Below are positions 6,755 through 11,886 of a DNA stretch of 12,842 nucleotides, piece after piece. The notes beneath the pieces were generated by a model. The model saw only the letters and a list, made by a program, of their open reading frames with translations. It was not told the DNA's origin and did no database searches. Source of the DNA: Baffinella frigidus (Eukaryota > Cryptophyceae > Cryptomonadales > Baffinellaceae); the NCBI GenBank assembly GCA_026770585.1, contig MU646782.1:188627-201468 (forward strand), written 5' to 3'. A program made the position numbers and the translations under genes. How positions within the stretch are numbered: the first letter of the stretch is position 1; each line of letters starts with the position of its first letter.

Positions 6755-7010
6755 TTCCAACCAAGAGCGATTAGTGACGGTTCCAACCACGTTTCGTGTT
6801 CGGTTCCAATCAGGAGCGGTTAGCCACACAGCGGACTTCGAAGGGGGTTTGAATAGCCCCTAAGCGATAAGAGCTAGGACCCTACGGTAGGAAGCCCGTA
6901 GGGGCAAAGGGGGGTTTCTACGAATAGCGATTAGTGACGGTTCCTACGAATAGCGGTTAGATACGGTTCCAACAAAGAGCGATTAGTGACGGTTTCCACC
7001 AAAAGCGATA
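6755..7010. repeat. GCGATTAGTGACGGTTCC dispersed tandem units
   Basis: At least five imperfect units of [A]GCG[A/G]TTAG(TGA)CGGTT[C]C occur around 6767, 6815, 6937, 6962 and 6987. They are interrupted by the truncated family E copy at 6824-6931, which suggests that foldback inserted into an older tandem array. Confidence 0.6.
6824..6931. repeat. Foldback family E, copy 3 (right end missing)
   Basis: The left terminus CCACACAGCGGACTTCGAAG and interior AAGCGATAAGAGCTAGGACC, CCTACGGTAGG, CCCGTAGGGGCAAAGG align with copy 2. The mirrored right terminus is absent. Confidence 0.7.
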
Positions 7011-7011
7011 C

Positions 7012-7210
7012 ATGCACACCCTACACCCTCAAGGGTATCTGCATGCACACCCTACACCCTACACCCTACACCCAACATACACCCTACACCCTACACCCTA
7101 CATCCCTGCACCACACACCCTATACCCTACACCCTACACCCTACGCCCTACACCCTGCACCCTACACCCTACACCCTACACCCTACACCCTACACCCTAC
7201 ACCCTACACC
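7012..7210. repeat. CACCCTA heptamer minisatellite
   Basis: Imperfect 7-bp tandem repeat (CACCCTA, i.e. CCCTACA), about 25 units with interruptions near 7030-7045 and 7100-7125. It is one base different from the telomeric CCCTAAA unit. On the minus strand the array reads GTGTAGGG and begins exactly at the probable donor site of SMC5 exon C. Thr-Leu-His-Pro reading frames here are artefacts. Confidence 0.9.
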
Positions 7211-7260
7211 TGCATGACGGAGATGTGGCCAGTGGACTCGACGCCTTTGAGGATGTCGGC
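7210..7260 (-). CDS. Probable SMC5 exon C (51 nt)
   Basis: On the minus strand an excellent acceptor (TTGCTTTCACCCCCCTCCAG) precedes 17 in-frame codons, ADILKGVESTGHISVMQ, and is followed by GTGTAGGG as donor. Phase 0 at both ends matches the phase-0 end of exon B. The peptide falls where SMC5 proteins have the strand after the ITPKLL block, and LKGVESTGHISVMQ can be laid on that hydrophobic pattern with a small length difference. This placement is inference from splice sites, phase, order and weak similarity. Without exon B upstream I would not have called it. The C-terminal remainder of SMC5 (the NG-containing block) was not found further left. Confidence 0.4.
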
Positions 7261-7640
7261 CTGGAGGGGGGTGAAAGCAAGGTTTATCAAATTGACATAC
7301 ACCCACACGAGGCTACCCATGCGAACAGAATAAATGGGCGATTTAGGGGTTTGCGGGAAAGCCTGCACCGAAAACGTGCAGGTACGTCAAAGATTGCTGA
7401 CTTTTGGCGTGTTTCTTAAATTGACATACACGACTGCGGCATCCACGACAGATTCTTCGAAGGGGTGGCCGAAAGTCAATTCCCCCGCAAGGCAGTGGTT
7501 TTCAAAAGTCAACACGCGAACCCCGGTACGCTTTTAAAAACAAAATTAAAAAACATTGACCCCGACCAACACTCTGGCGTGGATGGAGCAAGGGGGAGAG
7601 GTGGGACGAGACCAGAGGGCTCTAGCAACCAGGTGGGAGC
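7261..7640. other. Intron-like stretch
   Basis: A 14-base direct repeat AAATTGACATACAC occurs at 7289-7302 and about 7418-7431. A pyrimidine-rich, acceptor-like tract on the minus strand (about 7577-7608) is followed by no recognisable exon. Otherwise nothing was seen. Confidence 0.4.
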
Positions 7641-7644
7641 GCAC

Positions 7645-7784
7645 TTATCCGGGAAAACTTATTTTCCTTTCATTTGATGGCAACGAAAATTACTACACAA
7701 TTCGTTCTTATTAGTAATATAAAAGAATCTGTGTAGTAATTTTGATTGCCATCAAATGAAAGAAAAATAGGTTTCCCCGGATAA
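7645..7784. mobile_element. MITE family A, copy 1 (140 bp)
   Basis: Termini TTATCCGGGAAAACTTATTT and AATAGGTTTCCCCGGATAA are inverted. Arms continue through CTTTCATTTGATGGCAA and AATTACTACACA almost to the centre, so the whole element can fold. GCAC flanks both ends (7641-7644 and 7785-7788) as a 4-bp target duplication. No coding capacity, so a transposase must act in trans if it is mobile. Removing the element and one GCAC gives GAGCGCACTGTTAGACC, resembling the flank of copy 2. Confidence 0.9.
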
Positions 7785-7858
7785 GCACTGTTAGACCCGC
7801 GCGGCATGCCAGGCGCCGTATTGTCTTTCGGAAGTCGGGGGGGGGGGGGGAGCGAGAC

Positions 7859-7936
7859 CTGGAGCTTGGGAGTGATGAGGAAGCACTGGGGGGCATCTTC
7901 CCGGCAGTTGAGCTCCACGATGAACTCGAACACCGC
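7859..7936 (-). CDS. SMC5 exon B (CFLITPKL block)
   Basis: The 26 codons begin AVFEFIVELNCREDAPQ and end CFLITPKLQ, bounded by acceptor CCCCCCCCGCAG and donor AG|GTCTCG. Joined in phase 0 after exon A's DSAYEK, the product continues the SMC5 C-terminal head: Walker B, then the conserved VFE..V helix, then the [YC]F[FL][IL]TPKL strand that carries the end of the ATPase core. SMC5 pairs with SMC6 in a nuclear DNA-repair and chromosome-maintenance complex. This is the only full-length copy of the exon in the window. Three degraded copies lie between it and exon A. The donor AG|GTCTCG is the same as exon A's. A (G)13 run sits 13 bases past the donor on the plus strand. Confidence 0.8.
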
Positions 7937-7955
7937 CTGCGGGGGGGGTGCACGT

Positions 7956-8095
7956 TTATCCGGGGAAACCTATTTTTCTTTCATTTGATGGCAACAAAAA
8001 TTACTACATAAATTCTTTAACATTACTAATAACAACGACTTGTGTAGTAATTTTCGTTGCCATCAAATGAAAGAAAAATAGGTTTCCCCGGATAA
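7956..8095. mobile_element. MITE family A, copy 2 (140 bp)
   Basis: TTATCCGGGGAAACCTATTT is mirrored at the right end. ACGT is duplicated at 7952-7955 and 8096-8099. It sits 16 bases upstream (in SMC5 orientation) of the exon B acceptor. The paralogous segment at about 9788-9805 (GGGGTGCACGTTAGGTC) is the same site without an insertion. Confidence 0.92.
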
Positions 8096-8099
8096 ACGT

Positions 8100-8430
8100 T
8101 AGATCCGTGAGGTTCTAGACCGGGGGGGGGGGGGAGCAGCCTGCAGGCTCTGATACCACCATATCCCCGAGCTTGTGTGTCTGGATGGAAGATCTTGAAT
8201 AAAATTGTTTGTGATTTGGTCTATACCAATCGTGATTGATGGCATGCTACTTGATTGACCGCTTGTTAATCCTGTTCCCGCTATATAGCTCATATTCTAT
8301 TTATTAGTAAAGGAGAGCTATCTCGTGGTTTCTCACCGGAAGCTATCGCGGTTTTTCACCGACTGGATGGAAGCTATCGCGTAGTTTCTCATTTCTCACC
8401 GACCGAGGGTGCGTTGCGTCCTGGGCGTCC
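8100..8430. other. Gene-free intronic stretch with GGAAGCTATCGCG repeats
   Basis: Short direct repeats [G]GAAGCTATCGCG[G/T] with TTTCTCACCG occur around 8320-8400. A (G)12 run lies near 8120. No gene was seen. Confidence 0.5.
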
Positions 8431-8638
8431 TAGAGCCAATGTGGTAGGACTTGGCCAAATCGAACTTCGAAGTTGCAAGATGCGAACTTCTAGATGGACC
8501 GTAATTATTATTAAACACCGTGATTTTTACTGCAAAATTTGAATTTAAAACACTACATGTCCAAAAGAGCCCATCTAGAAGTTCGCATCTTCGTAACTTC
8601 GAAGTTCGCTCTGGCCAAGTCCTACGACATTGGCTCTA
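8431..8638. repeat. Foldback with ~67-bp arms
   Basis: The left arm 8431-8497 (TAGAGCCAATGTGGTAGGAC, TTGGCC, CGAACTTCGAAGTT, GCGAACTTCTAGATGG) pairs with 8571-8638 (CCATCTAGAAGTTCGC, AACTTCGAAGTTCG, GGCCAAGTCCTACGACATTG, GCTCTA). An AT-rich loop of about 73 bp separates them. Only one copy is in the window, and no target duplication is evident. Confidence 0.8.
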
Positions 8639-8668
8639 AGCGTGGTGGCACCAGCAACCAGCGTGGTC

Positions 8669-8818
8669 TTATCTCAGAAAAGGGATTCTAAAATCCGTTT
8701 TCTTAAGTCCATTCCCACACAAATTCGTCAACTTATTCTTTTCTCTTCGCATGAGTTGACAGATTTGAAGGGGAATTGACTTAAGAAAACGGATTTTAGA
8801 ATCCCTTTTTTGAGATAA
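8669..8818. mobile_element. MITE family B, copy 1 (150 bp)
   Basis: TTATCTCAGAAAAGGGATTC is inverted at the right end (GGGATTC-like arm, then TTTTTTGAGATAA). Arms include TAAAATCCGTTTTCTTAAGT and its complement. GGTC is duplicated at 8665-8668 and 8819-8822. No coding capacity. Confidence 0.9.
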
Positions 8819-8845
8819 GGTCGAGTCAGCGCCCGCCGTCTTGCG

Positions 8846-9019
8846 ATCCCTCACGATGACCTCGAACTCATCCGGGGAAACCTATTTTTCTTTCATTTGA
8901 TGGCAATCAAAATTACTACACAGATTCTTTTATATTACTAATAAGAACGAATTGTGTAGTAATTTTCGTTGCCATCAAATGAAAGAAAAATAGGTTTCCC
9001 CGGATGAGAACACAGCCTG
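8846..9019 (-). pseudogene. SMC5 exon B fragment split by MITE A copy 3
   Basis: On the minus strand, CCCGCAG|GCTGTGTTC (about 9023-9008) lies on one side of the MITE and GAGGTCATCGTGAGGGA (about 8863-8847) on the other. Removing the 140-bp element and one GAAC restores a start matching exon B (AVFE, V for F, then IVR). The acceptor CAG is kept, but homology stops after about 10 codons, so this copy is non-functional as well as interrupted. Confidence 0.7.
8868..9007. mobile_element. MITE family A, copy 3 (140 bp), inside an exon duplicate
   Basis: Termini TCATCCGGGGAAACC and GGTTTCCCCGGATGA differ from copies 1 and 2 at the second base, symmetrically at both ends. GAAC is duplicated at 8864-8867 and 9008-9011. 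It is inserted in the coding part of a partial SMC5 exon B copy. Length is exactly that of the other two. Confidence 0.92.
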
Positions 9020-9061
9020 CGGGTCCACGTATCCCGTACGAGGTGAGTAGGCGCATACGCC

Positions 9062-9280
9062 CTACCGTGGGGCCCTAGGACCTGCCTACCGTAGGGCCCT
9101 AGGACCTGCCTACCGTAGGGCCCTAGGACCTGCCTACCGTAGGGCCCTGGGACTTGCCTACCGTAGGGCCCTAGGACCTGCCTACCGTAGGGCCCTAGGA
9201 CCTGCCTACCGTAGGGCCCTAGGACCTGCCTACCGTAGGGCCCCAGGACCTCAGCTACCGTAGGGCCCTAGGACCTCAGG
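9062..9280. repeat. 24-bp tandem array (9 units)
   Basis: Units of CTACCGTAGGGCCCTAGG plus linker ACCTGC repeat nine times. Variants are in unit 1 (CCGTGG), unit 4 (CCTGGG, ACTTGC) and units 8-9 (linker ACCTCAG). Each unit is built of nested palindromes: CTAC-C-GTAG, GGGCCC and CCTAGG. There are no spacers, so it is not a CRISPR array. The core is the same module seen in foldback families C and E. Confidence 0.95.
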
Positions 9281-9372
9281 TGGTGGCATCAGCACCCACC
9301 GTGCTGAAGTTGTCGCCCACCGTGGTGTAGTCAGCCCCCACTGTGTTCGAGTCAGCACCCACCGCGGTGTGG
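9281..9372 (-). repeat. 24-bp imperfect repeat encoding TVGAD-like octads
   Basis: About four units. On the minus strand they read AVGADSN, TVGADYT, TVGDNFS, TVGADAT in one frame. The 24-bp period equals that of the adjacent CTACCGTAGGG array, but the sequence differs. The frame continues only into GA/CT low-complexity sequence. It may be a scrap of a repeat protein or pure minisatellite. Confidence 0.4.
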
Positions 9373-9394
9373 CCACTCACAAAACCTCCCCGGG

Positions 9395-9482
9395 GAGAGA
9401 GAGGGGAGGGAGAGAGAACGGAGGGAGAGAGGATAGAGAGAGAGGGAGAGAGGGAGAGAGAGAGGATAGAGAGAGAGAGAAG
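9395..9482. repeat. (GA)n-rich purine tract
   Basis: GAGAGAGAGGGGAGGGAGAG-type low complexity ending GAGAGAAGCTT. The same ending, GAGAGAGAAGCTTTT, closes the tract at 10110. Arg-Glu/Ser-Leu reading frames on both strands are artefacts. Confidence 0.85.
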
Positions 9483-9534
9483 CTTTGGTGGGAGGAACTC
9501 AAGAGCGCCGCCTTCGGGAGTGATCTCATCCGGA

Positions 9535-9687
9535 CGAGTATTTTCCGAAAATACGATTTTAAAAGTATTTTCAACGAAAATTACCACACAATTTGCCTGT
9601 ACTTTTTAAAATGGTCACGTCCGTGTAGTAATTTTCGTTGCAAATCGGATCGGAGTTCCCCGAAATCGTATTTTCGGAAAATACTCG
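9535..9687. repeat. Foldback sharing its inner arms with MITE family A
   Basis: Outer arms CGAGTATTTTCCGAAAATAC and GTATTTTCGGAAAATACTCG are unlike family A. The inner part (CAACGAAAATTACCACACAA / TGTAGTAATTTTCGTTGCAA) closely matches family A's inner arms. So this is a chimaeric relative with different termini, 153 bp. No clean 4-bp duplication was seen. Confidence 0.7.
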
Positions 9688-9699
9688 CCGCGATTAGAT

Positions 9700-9790
9700 C
9701 CACGTTAGGTCCTTTAGGTTCTTCGAGCTCCCAACATAGGCGGACTCTGGAAGTTGAGCTTCACGATGAACTCGAACACCGTGTGCGGAG
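9700..9790 (-). pseudogene. SMC5 exon B fragment with destroyed acceptor
   Basis: On the minus strand, GTGTTCGAGTTCATCGTGAA encodes VFEFIVK, then LN, before homology is lost. Upstream, CCGCACACG replaces CCGCAGGCG of the intact copy, so the acceptor AG is now AC. The piece about 9707-9750 (TTAGGTTCTTCGAGCTC, CAACATA, GCGGAC) recurs at 10606-10648. The flank GGGGTGCACGTTAGGTC at 9788-9805 is the uninserted equivalent of the MITE A copy 2 site. Confidence 0.7.
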
Positions 9791-9837
9791 GGGTGCACGT
9801 TAGGTCGGAGTCTGGAGGCTGCCCCCCCTCCCCCCGG

Positions 9838-10028
9838 TCTATCCTCTCTCTCTCTCTCTCTATCCTCTCTCCCTCCTTTCTCTCTCCCCTATCCTCTCTC
9901 CCTCCTTTCTCTCTCACTCCCCTCTATCCCCCCCTCTCTCCCCGGTGAGAGAGAGGAGAGAGAGGGGAGGGAGAGAGAAAGGAGGGAGAGAGGACATAGA
10001 GAGAGAGAGAGAGGATATATATATATAT

Positions 10029-10090
<62 letters not shown>

Positions 10091-10110
10091 GGTCGAGAGA
10101 GAGAGAAGCT
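9838..10110. repeat. Polypyrimidine-polypurine inverted repeat
   Basis: 9838-9945 is CT-rich and 9948-10110 is GA-rich, meeting at CTCTCTCCCCGGTGAGAGAG. Matching blocks (CTCTCTCCCTCCTTTCTCTC against GAGAGAAAGGAGGGAGAGAG) show true inverted repetition beyond simple composition. A TATATATATATA stretch lies at about 10016-10028. No coding content. Confidence 0.85.
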
Positions 10111-10180
10111 TTTCGGCGCCGTGACGTCTGCGAGGAGCTCATCCGTAGAGTGTACCCATCTCCCCAAGAGTGAGGTGGAT

Positions 10181-10293
10181 CCCAGTCAACAACTGCGGTA
10201 CGGTCCAGGGCGGTGTACTTTCGCTTGCCTGCAGCCACCCCACTCCCACCCGAACGGTCAGGGGTAGCCTCTCTGCCCTGCAACCGACCCAGT
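10181..10293. repeat. 113-bp duplicate of 12601-12713
   Basis: The two segments differ at only about four positions (A/G at 10184, C/T at 10196, A/G at 10207, A/G at 10282). Both start with the [C]AGTCAACAACTG-type core of the tandem array right of SMC5 exon A. So a piece of that array was recently copied about 2.4 kb away. Confidence 0.9.
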
Positions 10294-10329
10294 GGCCTTC
10301 CATGTGAGTGTAACACAAAGCACCAACGC

Positions 10330-10349
10330 ACCACGAACACAGCCTGCGG
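10330..10349 (-). pseudogene. Short SMC5 exon B 5' remnant next to MITE B
   Basis: CACGAACACAGCCTGCGGG matches the MITE-interrupted copy's acceptor and first codons (minus strand CCCGCAG|GCTGTGTTCGTG). It is truncated four bases before the MITE B insertion. Too short to judge alone. The repeated context supports it. Confidence 0.5.
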
Positions 10350-10353
10350 GAAT

Positions 10354-10503
10354 TTATCTCAGAAAAGGGATTTTAGAATTCGTTTTCTTAAGTCAATTCC
10401 CCTTCAAATAGGTCAACTTATGCGTAGAGAAAATAATAAGTTAACGAATTTGTATAGGAATTGACTTAAGAAAACGGATTTTAGAATCCCTTTCCTGAGA
10501 TAA
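10354..10503. mobile_element. MITE family B, copy 2 (150 bp)
   Basis: TTATCTCAGAAAAGGGATTT is mirrored at the right end, CCTTTCCTGAGATAA. Flanks GAAT (10350-10353) and GAGT (10504-10507) match at three of four bases, a slightly decayed 4-bp duplication. Confidence 0.88.
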
Positions 10504-10674
10504 GAGTGATCGCTCAGCCTCTCTCCCATCCGCATCCCTCGCCCCTACCGCGCCACTGCAAAAGGTTGTTCTCGAGAGAGCGTCTCGGGGGGGCGGGGGG
10601 GTCCGTTAGGTTCTTCGAGCTCTCAACATAAGCGGACACTGGAACTTGTTCTGCAGAAAAGCCTGACAGGCGCT
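10504..10674. other. Intronic stretch with an exon-B-flank fragment
   Basis: 10606-10648 (GTTAGGTTCTTCGAGCTCTC, AACATAAGCGGACACTGGAA) duplicates about 9707-9752, the sequence next to the third exon B copy. The rest is unremarkable, with a G-rich run at 10588-10600. Confidence 0.5.
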
Positions 10675-10770
10675 ACAGGGGTACCTCGCTCATAAGAAAC
10701 CGCCCCCCCTCAGGATACCACAGTAGGCCAATGCCTAGGGCCCTGCGGTGATCCTAGGCCTGGGCGGACA
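10675..10770. repeat. Foldback family C, right arm missing
   Basis: The left terminus ACAGGGGTACCTCGCTCATA then AAGAAACCGCCCC, and the core CACAGTAGG/GCCTAGGGCC, are intact. The expected GAGCGAGGTA right terminus is replaced by a TATCAGC-rich sequence. Confidence 0.7.
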
Positions 10771-10985
10771 TATCAGCAGATGTATCAGCTGTTTTGCTGA
10801 TATTGCTGATAAGTGCTGGTACGTATCAGCACCCAGCTGACAACACAACCCCACCATGGGCCAGGGGGTGCACCCTCTCGTGCACCTCAAGTTTCAGAGA
10901 TGGTGCACTTCAAGTTTCAGAGATGGAAACTTGAGGATTAGAGGATTGGAGATGGAAACTGGAGGATACGAGAGGAAACTTGAAG
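10771..10985. repeat. TATCAGC/GCTGATA cluster and AAGTTTCAGAGATGG repeats
   Basis: 10769-10835 has several direct and inverted TATCAGC motifs. 10886-10925 has two copies of CAAGTTTCAGAGATGG, followed by GGAAACT[T/G]GA[G]GA units to 10985. The last of these continues into the shared flank of the two partial exon A copies. Confidence 0.55.
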
Positions 10986-10993
10986 AGTAGGAC

Positions 10994-11015
10994 CTTCTCG
11001 TAGGCGGAGTCTATG
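10994..11015 (-). pseudogene. SMC5 exon A 3' fragment (copy 3)
   Basis: CTTCTCGTAGGCGGAGTCTA plus TG encodes (minus strand) the last seven codons of exon A (IDSAYEK) followed by GTCCTAC, so a donor GT is preserved. The adjacent flank, GAAACTTGAAGA, is shared with the copy at 11121, so both derive from one earlier duplicate. Repeat F is joined on the other side. Confidence 0.65.
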
Positions 11016-11102
11016 AGAGCGCGGCCCACCGAGACAAAAGTCGAGAGTGGAACGTCTCAAAGCAAAAGTGGAACCTCTGTTAACTTAAGAAGTAACAGTG
11101 GA
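11016..11102. repeat. Dispersed repeat F, copy 2
   Basis: ACCGAGACAAAAGTCGAG, ACGTCTCAAAGCAAAAGTGG and TTAACTTAAGAAGTAACAGT match 1016-1104. It separates the two adjacent SMC5 exon A fragments, either as an insertion or as part of the duplicated unit. Confidence 0.75.
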
Positions 11103-11120
11103 AAACTTGAAGATTAGGGC

Positions 11121-11190
11121 CTTCTCGTAGGCGGAGTCTATGCCGTGGTTGATCATGTCAACGACGCGCAGTGGCACGTTGAAGAGCGTG
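11121..11190 (-). pseudogene. SMC5 exon A fragment with damaged Walker B (copy 2)
   Basis: The minus-strand product LFNVPLRVVDMINHGIDSAYEK aligns with exon A's LSNVPLRVVDEINQGMDSAYEK. The catalytic-type Glu after the Walker B Asp is Met, Gln is His, and the donor is GC rather than GT (GAGAAG|GCCCTA). Homology ends upstream of LFNVP, where the signature motif would be. This is a partial, decaying duplicate. Confidence 0.75.
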
Positions 11191-11417
11191 TTCCGAAATC
11201 CACTTCGCAGCGGCCGAGTTCCTCCCCCCCCCGGATATCCGGGGGAAACGCGGTTAGAATTCCAGGGCAATGGATAAGATTCTAGTACACATCTTGTAGA
11301 TGGACTGTATCCGTGAAGCCCCCGGTGGCTGCTCAGTGGACACCCTGTCGAAGCGGTTAGAAGCACACAGGCAACATTAATAGGGTAACGGCCTGAAAAT
11401 GGGGTAGTTAGACCTAC

Positions 11418-11503
11418 GGCATTGCCTAGGACCTCCTACCGTAGGCCGAGACTTTTTGGTCCTAGGATCCCTCGGCCTACGGTAGGAGGTCCTAGGCAAT
11501 GCC
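11418..11503. repeat. Perfect hairpin, 33-bp arms, 20-bp loop
   Basis: 11418-11450 (starting GGCATTGCCTAGGACCTCCT) is the exact reverse complement of 11471-11503. Both arms contain the CCTACCGTAGG/CCTAGG module. The loop (ACTTTTTGGTCCTAGGATCC) contains another CCTAGG. It lies 17 bases past the donor of exon A, so an SMC5 pre-mRNA would carry this stem at the start of the intron. Confidence 0.92.
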
Positions 11504-11520
11504 GGTGGATGCGCCGAGAC

Positions 11521-11680
11521 CTTCTCGTAGGCAGAGTCCATGCCCTGGTTGATCTCGTCGACGACGCGGAGCGGCACGTTGGAGAGCTTGTGGAGGGCCA
11601 GGATGAAGCACATGGTCGAGACTGAGCACTCTCCGCCGGACTGGCGCCGTCCGTTGAGCGCCGCCAGCTCCGTCTCTTGC
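11521..11680 (-). CDS. SMC5 exon A (ABC signature and Walker B)
   Basis: The minus-strand frame reads QETELAALNGRR, QSGGECSVSTM, CFILALHKLSNVP, LRVVDEINQGMDSAYEK. QSGGE-SVSTM is the SMC5-type ABC signature. LRVVDEINQGMD is Walker B, with the Asp-Glu pair that binds Mg and polarises water for ATP hydrolysis. The gene product would be the ATPase subunit of the SMC5-SMC6 complex. The exon is 160 nt: 1 nt plus 53 codons, ending at donor AG|GTCTCG in phase 0. I place the acceptor at GGATGCAG (11681-11683), because the array to the right supplies the same GATGCAG|G context, but an alternative acceptor is possible. The usual Arg of the signature (QSGGER) is Cys here, a point worth noting for function. 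The N-terminal head, coiled coils and hinge must lie beyond the window's right edge. Confidence 0.85.
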
Positions 11681-11784
11681 CTGCATCCAACCCGGATCTG
11701 TCAACAACCGCCGTACGGTCCGGGGTGCTGTATCTTGCCTGTAACCCGCTCAATCCCACCGGTCAGGGGCGACGTCTCTTCCCT

Positions 11785-11831
11785 CCGTCTGTTGAGCGCC
11801 GCCGGCTCCGTTTCAAGCTTGCATCCGACCG
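11785..11831 (-). pseudogene. SMC5 exon A 5' fragment (duplicate)
   Basis: CCGTCTGTTGAGCGCCGCCG then GCTCCGT matches exon A positions 11647-11692 with few changes. On the minus strand it encodes ETEPAALNRR in place of ETELAALNGR, with the acceptor reading GCAAG. It is a short partial duplicate within the tandem array. Confidence 0.7.
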
Positions 11832-11886
11832 GCCTAGTCAACAAACAGCTCTTCCCTGCCTCCCGGTGCCGCCCTAAACCCTAGGT

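Noticed and set aside
6986-7419. Two His/Pro/Thr/Leu-rich plus-strand frames
   Set aside because: By-product of the CACCCTA minisatellite.
7645-8095. Introner-type origin for the 140-bp elements
   Set aside because: The elements do not begin and end with splice-compatible GT/AG at their boundaries, and one lies unspliced-looking inside an exon fragment. Ordinary MITE insertion explains them better.
9062-9280. Possible CRISPR array
   Set aside because: The 24-bp repeats are contiguous with no spacers, and the sequence is eukaryotic in character.
9276-10340. Arg-Glu-rich and Ser-Leu-rich frames on both strands
   Set aside because: Low-complexity GA/CT tracts are open in most frames. No domains.
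11236-11366. Possible further SMC5 coding sequence upstream of the damaged exon A copy
   Set aside because: The open frame there shows no SMC motif, and homology to exon A stops before it.
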